DNA of 5,935 nucleotides from CAZJAD01 sp964543855 (GCA_964543855.1 CAZJAD010000120.1:1-5935), one strand, 5' to 3'. Positions 1 to 5,935 are shown, counted from the first letter of the stretch. The notes: generated by a model not told the origin, from the letters alone. Numbers and translations: made by a program.

Positions 1-1
1 G

Positions 2-775
2 CCGGGAGTTTGGAAGTCCAGACGCCGATTCTATCCCGCCGAAGAGCTTCAGCTCCTTCTGACCGAGGCCCACCATCTCGGCATGGTCTCGCATGAGGAG
101 GGCAAGCTTCTGTCGCACTTTTTCGTTTTGCGCGACCGGAAGGTTCGCGAAGTGATGACACCGCGGACGCGAATCGTGGCCCTGTCGAAAAGTGACGATG
201 TTGCCCAGGCGCGCAGACGGTTTATCGAATCAGGGCACACGAAGCTGCCGGTCTACGATGGAGATCTGGATCACATCGTTGGCCATGTCTCCGCCCGGGA
301 TTTCCTCGTGCCGGTGGGTGACTTGTCGGAAGTTCTGCGTGCGATTAGCGTTGTTCCGGAGTCGAAACGAGTGCGTGAGCTCTTGAAGGAGTTTCGTCGG
401 AATCGCGGGCACATCGCCGTCGTGGTCGACGAGCACGGCGGGACGGAGGGCGTTGTCACCTTAGAGGATGTGCTCGAGGAACTTCTGGGACCGGTGGAAG
501 ACGAGTTCGACAAGGGGGAACCCATCTGTCGCCGCATCGGCGCAAATCGTTTCCTCGTCGCGGGCCGGACGCCACTCGATATTGTGGCCTCTGTCACCGG
601 AGCCATATTTCCCACAGGAGACTACTCGACTCTCGGTGGCTACATGTTGACCGAGTCAGGTAGAATCCCGGAGACCGGTGAGGAGATCATCCGAGGTGGC
701 TGGCGATACCGGATTCTGATGGCGGACGCGCGTCGAGTGGTCGCTGTGCTGATGGTGCAGGTAAATCATGGATAA
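2..775 (+). CDS. CBS-pair / CorC_HlyC domain protein, 5'-truncated by the window edge
   Basis: The frame is open from base 2 without a stop, and the residues before the first ATG (83) fit the family's usual helix (YPAEELQLLLTEAHHLG), so that ATG is internal and the true start lies upstream. 257 residues are visible. In order: a linker helix; the EVMTPR motif at about 50-55 opening the first CBS domain; a second CBS domain to about 170, containing VPESKRVRELLKEF and VVVDEHGGTEGVVTLEDVLEE; and a C-terminal CorC_HlyC domain from about 180 to the end (TLGGYML, GGWRYRILMADARRV). CBS pairs bind adenine nucleotides and gate transport. Relatives are the cytoplasmic CorC and the membrane-anchored HlyC/CNNM proteins with an N-terminal DUF21 domain, linked to Mg2+/Co2+ homeostasis. 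Because the N-terminus is missing, sequence here cannot tell a soluble CorC from a DUF21 membrane protein. Domain identity is secure; the transported ion is not. Confidence 0.93.
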   Translation, partial: PGVWKSRRRFYPAEELQLLLTEAHHLGMVSHEEGKLLSHFFVLRDRKVREVMTPRTRIVALSKSDDVAQARRRFIESGHTKLPVYDGDLDHIVGHVSARDFLVPVGDLSEVLRAISVVPESKRVRELLKEFRRNRGHIAVVVDEHGGTEGVVTLEDVLEELLGPVEDEFDKGEPICRRIGANRFLVAGRTPLDIVASVTGAIFPTGDYSTLGGYMLTESGRIPETGEEIIRGGWRYRILMADARRVVAVLMVQVNHG

Positions 776-796
776 ACAGTGGGCTATGTGGGGTGC

Positions 797-825
797 TTGA
801 CTTTCGCAGGTTTGATGATTATATT
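797..825 (+). promoter_or_regulatory. Sigma70-like promoter of the tRNA-fMet gene
   Basis: TTGACT at 797-802 and TATATT at 820-825 are separated by exactly 17 bp. Transcription would start near 832-834, about ten bases before the mature tRNA 5' end at 843, which suits a short precursor trimmed by RNase P. It sits 21 bp after the stop of the CBS gene. The stretch GCTTGACTTTCGCA recurs almost exactly at the trehalose operon promoter. Confidence 0.75.
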
Positions 826-842
826 ATAGAGGTAACAACCGA

Positions 843-916
<74 letters not shown>

Positions 917-921
917 CAAGG

Positions 922-955
922 AAGGACTGACCCTTTTGGGTCGGTCTTTGTGTTT
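922..955 (+). terminator. Rho-independent terminator of the tRNA gene
   Basis: GACTGACCC (925-933) pairs with GGGTCGGTC (938-946) around a TTTT loop, with one T-G wobble. AAG before it can extend the stem against TTT (947-949). The stem is followed by a T-rich tract (TTTGTGTTT, 947-955). It lies 6 nt after the tRNA discriminator and closes that unit. Confidence 0.9.
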
Positions 956-1309
956 ATGGCTGAGGAAATGGCGCACCTCGCCCATCAGCCCCCACCTCGT
1001 GCAGTATCTCCCAGACTGTCACCTTTGGACATAGATGCTCTCGCGGCGAGCCGCTCTCGTGATTTGCCGACGCTTCTCTCAGTCCCGTATTGAACGAATT
1101 GCTCAGAATGGATGGTGTTCGAGGCACTGGCCTGACATCGGACAGGAAGGCGCGTGAGAGCGCAAAGAGGCATCCGACATCACCATGAGACCCTGAAGAT
1201 CGCGACCCACGGTCTCACGGTGTTTCATCCGAATCTTCTTTCCCCAATCGGTGCCTGTTGCCTCTCGTGCCGGTTTGCGAAAACCCGTCGGCTGGCGTGT
1301 TTCCCTTGT
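956..1309. other. Intergenic region with no convincing gene
   Basis: Between the tRNA terminator and the next promoter, no reading frame on either strand carries a recognisable domain, a good ribosome-binding site or a protein-like composition. The open frames here look like chance. Structured elements seen are the inverted repeat at 1181-1222 and a short GCGC hairpin at 1150-1163. I see no attachment site, insertion sequence or clear gene remnant next to the tRNA. Confidence 0.6.
1181..1222. repeat. Imperfect 12-bp inverted repeat, 18-nt spacer
   Basis: CACCATGAGACC at 1181-1192 and GGTCTCACGGTG at 1211-1222 are complementary in 11 of 12 positions, with a single A x C mismatch at 1185/1218. 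The spacer is 1193-1210. No T tract follows on the + strand, so it is not a standard intrinsic terminator. It lies about 90 bp upstream of the -35 box of the secreted-protein gene. It could be an operator or a hairpin, but no function can be assigned. Confidence 0.5.
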
Positions 1310-1338
1310 TTGCAGTTGGTCAAAGATGTGGGTATATT
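1310..1338 (+). promoter_or_regulatory. Probable promoter of the FG-GAP protein gene
   Basis: TTGCAG (1310-1315) and TATATT (1333-1338) are 17 bp apart. The -35 is weaker than consensus and the -10 is good. The expected start of transcription is about 1345-1347, directly on the preferred ATG at 1347. Confidence 0.5.
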
Positions 1339-1346
1339 CCTTCAGG

Positions 1347-2954
1347 ATGCGCGCTCGCTTCATCACATATATACTCCTGTATTTAACGGGAATTCTCGTG
1401 TTCGCTGCTTCGGCATTGGCGCAGTATGATCCGGTCATACTGTTTGAGGTGGAGGGGGATACCTTGAACCAGCAGTTGGGCCATCATGCCCTTGTGCCAG
1501 TTGGTGATGTGGATGGAGACGGCTACGATGATATTCTGGCCAATGCGGCAACCGACGGTCACGTAGCTGGATACTCAACGGAATCGCGGATTTACTATGG
1601 GAGTGACGACGGGACAGAACGATATGTCAGCTTTGCGCGTATAGACAGCTTGCCCCGATCCCAAGTACTTGCCTATAAAGGTCGTTTTGACGACATGAAC
1701 GGGGACGGACATTTAGACATTTTCGCCAGTTTCTACCAGGATTATTCGCCAAACTACCCTTATATGCGTGCGCTTTATCACGGTGGGCCTGGTTTCGACA
1801 CGATTCCGGATTGGGTGTCGCCGTGGCAGGTCTATGGGGGGGGAGATATCGTGGGGGATTACGATGGGGATGGACATGCCGACTACGTGACGATCAAGTT
1901 GAACACCGGGCGCTTCTGGTTTCATCGTGGCGGGCCGGAGCCGGATAGTTTGCCGTCCTGGAGCTTCAGCCGAAGTGCCTCAGATTATGGGATCTACAAT
2001 GGGCGATTCGGGGATGTGAACGGGGACGGCTACGACGATTTCTTGAGATACTCCGGGTCAGCCAGTTCCCCGGATTCGAATGCCGTGGACATTTTCCTCG
2101 GAGGACCCCAGGCCGATTCACTGCCGGATGTGACCTATAAGTACTCGTGGTATGAAGGCTATGCCTGGACGATCGTTCCGGACCTTAACGGTGACGGTTA
2201 TGATGATATCTGGGGGCGCAAGGGGAGCTTGTTAGCCGACTGCACATATATCTATTTCGGTGGGGATCCGGTGGATTTTGGTCGGGACCTGCGGCTCAGC
2301 CCCACGTCGGGTCGGCCAGCCTACGAGTGGATCAGCGGTGTGGGGGATATCAATGGCGACGGGTACAATGATTTGGCGATGAGTGGCCATCTCAGTGGGT
2401 CCGGCCAGTGGGGGGAGGTGGCGATCTATCTGGGAGGACGTTGGATGGATGGACAGGCAGACATACACCTTCGCGGGGAACCTGGAGGTCCGTATGTCTA
2501 CTCGGGCTACCGGACAGTGTCAGCGGGAGATTTCAATGGGGATGGGATCATGGATTGGGCGTACTCGAGCCGAGGACTCGGAGAGGAGAATGGAAACGGA
2601 CGGATCACGGTCGTCAGCGGCGATACGTCTCTACACGTCTCGTCGCCGCCGGGACGTGGCTCTCTTGTGCCCGAATCCATGAGACTTCTGCCGCCCTATC
2701 CGAATCCGTTCAATCCGGAGATCATCATTCCCATAGAAGTTTCCAAAGGTGTCATAGATGTCCAGTTGCAGGTTGTGAACACCTTGGGGCAACGCGTCTA
2801 TGTCTTTCCCTCGGAGCGTCTGGCCGCAGGGTCGCACCGGCTCAAATGGGACGGAAGGACACAATCGGGGCGGCTGGCGGCTTCGGGACGCTATTTTGTG
2901 CGCCTGTTGGGTTCCGAAGGGGTTCAAGTGCAACCGATTGTCCTGCAGCGATAG
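1347..2954 (+). CDS. Secreted seven-repeat FG-GAP beta-propeller protein with C-terminal PNPFNP (FlgD-Ig/T9SS-like) domain
   Basis: Starting at ATG 1347 the product has 535 residues and opens with a textbook signal peptide: basic MRARF, a hydrophobic core at about residues 6-22, and an ALA|Q cleavage site after residue 25. Seven Ca2+-binding loops of the D-x-D/N-x-D-G-x-x-D type begin near residues 54, 116, 171, 223, 279, 334 and 395. The spacing is 52-62 residues, as expected for one loop per blade of a seven-bladed FG-GAP/VCBS propeller. A short Pro/Ser linker leads to a C-terminal domain of about 90 residues with PYPNPFNP (about 450-457), VVNTLGQRVY, WDGRTQSGRLAASGRYFVRL and a terminal basic residue, matching the FlgD-Ig-like or type IX sorting-type domain. 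It is probably exported and kept at or released from the surface; the ligand is unknown. The frame is open back to a GTG at 1251, but that start would bury the signal peptide behind 32 residues and precede the promoter. The gene appears monocistronic. Confidence 0.92.
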   Translation: MRARFITYILLYLTGILVFAASALAQYDPVILFEVEGDTLNQQLGHHALVPVGDVDGDGYDDILANAATDGHVAGYSTESRIYYGSDDGTERYVSFARIDSLPRSQVLAYKGRFDDMNGDGHLDIFASFYQDYSPNYPYMRALYHGGPGFDTIPDWVSPWQVYGGGDIVGDYDGDGHADYVTIKLNTGRFWFHRGGPEPDSLPSWSFSRSASDYGIYNGRFGDVNGDGYDDFLRYSGSASSPDSNAVDIFLGGPQADSLPDVTYKYSWYEGYAWTIVPDLNGDGYDDIWGRKGSLLADCTYIYFGGDPVDFGRDLRLSPTSGRPAYEWISGVGDINGDGYNDLAMSGHLSGSGQWGEVAIYLGGRWMDGQADIHLRGEPGGPYVYSGYRTVSAGDFNGDGIMDWAYSSRGLGEENGNGRITVVSGDTSLHVSSPPGRGSLVPESMRLLPPYPNPFNPEIIIPIEVSKGVIDVQLQVVNTLGQRVYVFPSERLAAGSHRLKWDGRTQSGRLAASGRYFVRLLGSEGVQVQPIVLQR

Positions 2955-2957
2955 TGT

Positions 2958-2974
2958 CGAGGGCTGCGAGGGCT
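2958..2974 (+). repeat. Two direct 8-bp repeats touching the operon -35 box
   Basis: CGAGGGCT occurs at 2958-2965 and again at 2967-2974, a 9-bp period. The second copy ends on the first T of TTGACT. The position would suit an operator or activator site, but a chance repeat cannot be excluded. Confidence 0.3.
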
Positions 2975-3002
2975 TGACTTTTGCAACATCGGGTTATATA
3001 AT
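2974..3002 (+). promoter_or_regulatory. Near-consensus promoter of the trehalose operon
   Basis: TTGACT (2974-2979) and a perfect TATAAT (2997-3002) are separated by 17 bp. Predicted transcription start is about 3009-3010. It lies 19 bp past the stop of the FG-GAP gene, with no clear terminator between them, so some read-through is possible. Constitutive strength looks high. The first gene begins about 205 nt downstream. Confidence 0.8.
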
Positions 3003-3009
3003 TAGTTGG

Positions 3010-3213
3010 TGGTTTTGGGCCCGGTGCTTCTATCGCCAAAGGTGTGTTTTAAGGGAGTTTGCGTAATACACGAGAGGCGCGCTGGCGACAGGCGGCGGAA
3101 AGGAGTTCCGCATTTGCGGGCATCCTGAGCGCGGCGACGAGCCCGATTCAGGCTGTGATTCATGCCCGCCAATTGCGCGCGAGATGACATAAGAAGGGCA
3201 AGCGTAAAGGAGA
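3010..3213 (+). ncRNA. Long 5' leader of the trehalose operon with candidate RNA structure
   Basis: The leader of about 200 nt contains several complementary segments. A hairpin is formed by GCGGAA 3095-3100 with TTCCGC 3106-3111 around an AGGAG loop. A longer arm pairs GCGGGCAT 3116-3123 with ATGCCCGC 3162-3169, continued by CCTGA 3124-3128 with TCAGG 3148-3152 and a small GGC/GCC tip. A possible closing stem is GCGCGC 3077-3082 with GCGCGC 3175-3180, though this hexamer is self-complementary and so weak evidence. The Shine-Dalgarno AAAGGAGA (3206-3213) follows. I do not recognise a known riboswitch class, and no T tract typical of an attenuator was seen. Function is inferred from length and structure only. 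Confidence 0.35.
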
Positions 3214-3216
3214 ATT

Positions 3217-3900
3217 GTGTCCGCGAAGAACTCGAAAAAACAGGTTCGACCTCCGTTCAAAGTCCGGGACTGCGCGATCATCACGAGAATGGGCGGAGTG
3301 GAGTCCGCGGTGAACCTGCGGGAATTGCGCGAACGAGTGAGAACCTGTCCCGTGGAATGTCTGTACCATCACTTCTGTGAGACTCTCGTTCGACCCACCT
3401 TTGACGACCCGGAGTTCCGGAATGATTTTGCTGTCTGGGCATCCCGGAACCTTCGTGACCGCGTCCTCGCCGAGCGGCTTGGGATTCTGAACCCCTACAC
3501 CTTTGGGGATCTGGAGCCGCTACGCGAACGAGTTGTGGAAATCATGGATGAGCGTCTTAGCGAAGTGCCGTACATTCCGTGGGTTCCGAAAGGAGATGAG
3601 TTCCGTTTCATGCGGGCGGTGACGATTGTCTTCGACACCGGCGTGGAACTGACTGAGCCTCAGGATCTGGTGAAGCAACTTCCCAACATGAGCCTCAGCA
3701 CCATCTACTATCATTTCGTGGAAGCCCGGCGGCGGACACCGGATCGAGTTGACGATTTTTCAGCCTGGCTGTCCGGATTCGAGAAACCACCGGAGGGTCT
3801 CATTCAGGCCTTTTCGCGTATTGATTTCCATTTCCTGAATCTCTCGGAATTGAAGGATGTTGTGGTCGATGTCGCTCAGACAGTAGGCGTGGAGGTATAG
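3217..3900 (+). CDS. DUF5752-type protein with internal duplication, first gene of the trehalose operon
   Basis: The product is a 227-residue soluble protein with no signal peptide or membrane segment. The GTG start is the first possible in this frame after the stop at 3205-3207 and has AGGAG (3208-3212) only 4 nt upstream. The protein consists of two related units. The first, about residues 34-114, has CLYHHF (48-53), NDFAVW (69-74), LGILNPYTF (88-96) and a helical end. The second, about 148-224, has TIYYHF (162-167), DDFSAW (179-184), SRIDFHF (200-206) and LSELKDVVVDV. From memory the sequence resembles DUF5752 family proteins, which have no characterised activity that I know of. The conserved His, Asp and Trp in both halves could mark a binding pocket. 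Its 3' end carries the treT ribosome-binding site and stops 4 nt before treT, so the two are translationally linked. A regulatory or accessory role for the trehalose enzymes is inference from position. Confidence 0.85.
   Translation: MSAKNSKKQVRPPFKVRDCAIITRMGGVESAVNLRELRERVRTCPVECLYHHFCETLVRPTFDDPEFRNDFAVWASRNLRDRVLAERLGILNPYTFGDLEPLRERVVEIMDERLSEVPYIPWVPKGDEFRFMRAVTIVFDTGVELTEPQDLVKQLPNMSLSTIYYHFVEARRRTPDRVDDFSAWLSGFEKPPEGLIQAFSRIDFHFLNLSELKDVVVDVAQTVGVEV
3891..3895 (+). promoter_or_regulatory. Ribosome-binding site that sets the treT GTG start
   Basis: GGAGG lies inside the last codons of the upstream gene, 9 nt before GTG 3905. The alternative ATG at 3914 would be 18 nt away, which is too far, so GTG is preferred. 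Confidence 0.75.
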
Positions 3901-3904
3901 GATC

Positions 3905-5143
3905 GTGGCCAAGATGCTGAACGCCTATGAAGAAGTCGCCGGTGCTGTCGCGGTATCCCAGTTGCGTCAGATTGCCGATGATCTGGCCGGCACCAAGGTC
4001 GTGCATGTGAACTCGACTCGTGCAGGTGGGGGCGTCGCCGAGATTTTGGTTTGGCTCGTTCCGCTGATGAATGATCTGGGGCTGGATGCGACTTGGGAGG
4101 TCGTCGAAGGCAGCGAGGAATATTACAAGACGACGAAGGCGATTCACAACGGGCTGCAGGGCAAACCGGTCGGGCTGCCCCAGTCCATGATTGATGTTTA
4201 TGAAGAGACGGTGCGTGAGAATGCCGAGCGGCTTCGGCCGATACTGGAAGAGGCGGATTTCGTATTCATCCATGATCCGCAGCCTGCCGCCCTACTCGAA
4301 CACTGCCCGAATCGGAAAGGAAAATGGATCTGGCGCTGCCATATTGACGCCAGCCAGCCATCGAGGAAGGTCTGGAACTTCCTGAAGTCCAAGGTCAGCG
4401 GCTATGATGCCAGCATATTCTCGATGTCTGATTTTGCTCAATCCCTGCCGCATCCTGAATTCATTATCGCTCCCAGCATTGATCCGCTGAGCGAGAAGAA
4501 TTGTGAGCTCCCGCAAAAGGAGATTGACGACGTGCTGGAACGATTCGGGATACCGAACGATGGCCCCATTGTCACCCAGGTGTCTCGCTTTGACCTCTTC
4601 AAAGATCCCCTCGGAGTTATCGAAGCGTTCAAAATGTTGAGCGAGACAGTGGAGGCGGAGCTCGTGCTGGCTGGCGGCGGAGCAACCGATGACCCTGAAG
4701 GCGCGGTTGTCTTGGAAGAAGTGCAGGACGCAGCCAAAGGAGACCCGCATATCCATGTTCTCCTGCTCCCAAGCGATGCGCACCGCACGATCAACGCGCT
4801 CCAGCATGCGTCCGCCCTCATCATTCAGAAATCGCTTCAAGAGGGATTTGGCCTCACCGTGACGGAAGCAATGTGGAAGGGGAAACCTGTCATTGGAGGC
4901 AATGTTGGTGGTATCCGGCTTCAGGTCTTCAATTACCACACGGGGTTTCTCGTGAACAGTCCCGAAGGAGCGGCTCTGAGGATGAGGGAGTTGTTCCGGC
5001 GCCCGGAGCAAATCCGCACCATGGGCGAAACCGCTCGGCGGTTCGTAAGGGAGAATTTCCTTTTGACACGCCACCTTCGGGAATACCTGACTCTGATGCT
5101 CGGCCTGCGCCAGGGTCTGTCTAACCGCCTCATGGCCGACTGA
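3905..5143 (+). CDS. treT: TreT-like trehalose synthase, retaining GT4 glycosyltransferase
   Basis: The product has 412 residues, the usual length for trehalose glycosyltransferring synthase, which forms trehalose from NDP-glucose and glucose in the cytoplasm. Family signatures seen: HVNSTRAGGGVAEIL (34-48) with its glycine loop; TTKAIHNGLQG (76-86) in the acceptor region; FIHDPQPA (121-128); and IWRCHIDAS (142-150). In the C-terminal Rossmann half are R228-x4-K233 (RFDLFK), typical of donor phosphate binding, and the E-x7-E motif E313...E321 (EGFGLTVTE) followed by KGKPVIGGNVGGI. All expected catalytic-site elements appear intact. GT4 trehalose phosphorylases and other alpha-glucosyltransferases share this architecture, so donor and acceptor are not settled by sequence. 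It follows the DUF5752 gene by 4 nt and precedes otsB by 14 nt. That neighbour raises the possibility that glucose-6-phosphate is accepted, giving a phosphorylated product; this is inference. Confidence 0.9.
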   Translation: MAKMLNAYEEVAGAVAVSQLRQIADDLAGTKVVHVNSTRAGGGVAEILVWLVPLMNDLGLDATWEVVEGSEEYYKTTKAIHNGLQGKPVGLPQSMIDVYEETVRENAERLRPILEEADFVFIHDPQPAALLEHCPNRKGKWIWRCHIDASQPSRKVWNFLKSKVSGYDASIFSMSDFAQSLPHPEFIIAPSIDPLSEKNCELPQKEIDDVLERFGIPNDGPIVTQVSRFDLFKDPLGVIEAFKMLSETVEAELVLAGGGATDDPEGAVVLEEVQDAAKGDPHIHVLLLPSDAHRTINALQHASALIIQKSLQEGFGLTVTEAMWKGKPVIGGNVGGIRLQVFNYHTGFLVNSPEGAALRMRELFRRPEQIRTMGETARRFVRENFLLTRHLREYLTLMLGLRQGLSNRLMAD

Positions 5144-5157
5144 CACCGCACCGCCCA

Positions 5158-5935
5158 ATGAAAATCCTCAAAGCAGGTGTTGACACGGACCGGTTTTTCA
5201 AACGGGTTCGCGCTGCGACTCGCCGTGCTCTCTTGCTTGACTATGACGGGACTCTGGCTCCCTTCCGTGCCGAGCGCCATGAGGCTTTCCCGTATCCCGG
5301 GGTGCCGGAGGTACTGAACGAGCTTCTCGAGACAGGTTCCACCCGCATCGTCCTCATCAGTGGACGCGCAACGAAGGATCTCGTGCCGCTCCTCAGTCTT
5401 GAGCGACTCCCCGAGATCTGGGCTTCACACGGCTGGGAACATTTGATGCCAGACGGCACGTGCGAGATGTTGACGATGGACGAGCGTGCGCGGCACGGCT
5501 TGGCTGACGCACTCGACTGGATCCGAGACAGCGGCCTTTTGTCCTATTGCGAGCAGAAGCCTGCGAGTTTGGCCCTGCACTGGCGCGGATTGGCCGAGAA
5601 GGTAGGCGGCGAGATTCGAGCAAAGGCGGTGAAACAATGGTCATCGCTGGTTCAGGGCAAAGGATTAGCCCTCCATGAATTCGATGGAGGAATCGAGCTG
5701 AGGGTGGAGGGGAGAGACAAAGGTGATGCGGTGGCGACGATTCTTTCCGAAATGGGGGATGATGCTGTCCTTGCGTATCTGGGAGATGACCTGACAGACG
5801 AAGACGCGTTTCGGGCTCTGACAGGGAAGGGCCTGAGTGTTCTGGTGCGCCCGGAGTTTCGTCCGACAGACGCCGATGTGTGGCTTCAGCCGCCGGAGGA
5901 ACTCATCGAGTTCCTAACGAGTTGGACAGATGCAT
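5158..5935 (+). CDS. otsB: Trehalose-6-phosphate phosphatase (HAD superfamily), 3' end beyond the window
   Basis: 259 residues are visible without a stop, so only a short C-terminal tail should be missing (OtsB proteins are usually about 230-270 residues). HAD motif I is D28-Y-D30-G-T-L, giving the nucleophile and acid/base aspartates. Motif II is IVLISGR (64-70) with S68. K188 in GRDKGDA is the motif III lysine. Motif IV is YLGDDLTDEDAF (207-218), the Mg2+-binding acidic cluster. ASHGWE (89-94), EQKPASLALHWR (132-143) and EFDGGIELR (174-182) are the cap and substrate features typical of OtsB. The reaction is hydrolysis of trehalose-6-phosphate to trehalose. ATG 5158 lies 14 nt after the treT stop, and no Shine-Dalgarno is visible before it, so translation probably depends on coupling to treT. 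No trehalose-6-phosphate synthase (OtsA) is in the window. Confidence 0.93.
   Translation, partial: MKILKAGVDTDRFFKRVRAATRRALLLDYDGTLAPFRAERHEAFPYPGVPEVLNELLETGSTRIVLISGRATKDLVPLLSLERLPEIWASHGWEHLMPDGTCEMLTMDERARHGLADALDWIRDSGLLSYCEQKPASLALHWRGLAEKVGGEIRAKAVKQWSSLVQGKGLALHEFDGGIELRVEGRDKGDAVATILSEMGDDAVLAYLGDDLTDEDAFRALTGKGLSVLVRPEFRPTDADVWLQPPEELIEFLTSWTDA

Noticed and set aside
83..85. ATG 83 as the true start of the CBS protein
   Set aside because: The frame is open upstream to the window edge and the upstream residues match the family's linker helix, so this Met is internal.
1251..1346. GTG 1251 as the start of the FG-GAP protein
   Set aside because: It would place 32 residues ahead of a clear signal peptide, and the -35/-10 boxes lie within this stretch.
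2408..2977. Open frame overlapping the 3' part of the FG-GAP gene
   Set aside because: Shadow frame: the in-frame protein shows clear repeats and a C-terminal domain, whereas this one is Arg/Gly-rich without any motif.
3042..3128. Small leader ORF (GTG 3042 to TGA 3128) before the trehalose operon
   Set aside because: No ribosome-binding site, unremarkable composition, and it overlaps the candidate hairpins. A leader peptide cannot be supported.
3010..3213. Cobalamin or c-di-GMP riboswitch in the operon leader
   Set aside because: The conserved core sequences of those classes are not present, so only an unclassified structured leader is reported.
4292..5158. Long open frame on the minus strand opposite treT
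   Set aside because: It lies entirely within the treT region with no domain signal; the plus-strand gene has every expected GT4 motif.

Overview
The window is ordinary bacterial chromosome of moderately high GC, with all genes on the + strand. It holds five protein genes (the first and last cut by the window edges) and one tRNA gene. The best taxonomic clue is the secreted protein in the middle, a seven-repeat FG-GAP beta-propeller ending in a 'PYPNPFNP...' domain. That C-terminal domain (FlgD-Ig-like or type IX-sorting-like) is characteristic of Bacteroidota and related FCB-group candidate phyla such as Latescibacterota, Zixibacteria, Eisenbacteria and KSB1. The phylum assignment is an inference from domain style only.

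Layout. At 2-775 is the C-terminal part of a CBS-pair/CorC_HlyC protein (CorC or HlyC/CNNM type). At 797-955 is a compact tRNA unit: a sigma70-like promoter, initiator tRNA-fMet(CAU) without an encoded CCA, and a strong intrinsic terminator. From 956 to about 1309 no gene is visible, only an 11/12 bp inverted repeat. At 1310-2954 is the secreted FG-GAP protein with its own promoter. The -10 box lies so close to the best start codon that the mRNA may be leaderless. At 2958-5935 is a trehalose-type operon. It has a near-consensus promoter, a leader of about 200 nt with complementary segments, a DUF5752-type protein with an internal duplication, a TreT-like GT4 trehalose synthase, and an OtsB-like trehalose-6-phosphate phosphatase running off the right edge.

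How the genes work together. The last three genes are packed with 4 and 14 nt gaps and should be co-transcribed. TreT-type enzymes classically join NDP-glucose and glucose directly to trehalose, whereas OtsB removes phosphate from trehalose-6-phosphate. Side by side they suggest one of three things: a GT4 that makes a phosphorylated product, two parallel routes, or an OtsA just outside the window. The DUF5752 protein has no established function known to me. Its place as the first gene of the operon, with the treT ribosome-binding site inside its 3' end, makes it the main unknown here. No mobile element, CRISPR array, phage gene or defence gene was seen.
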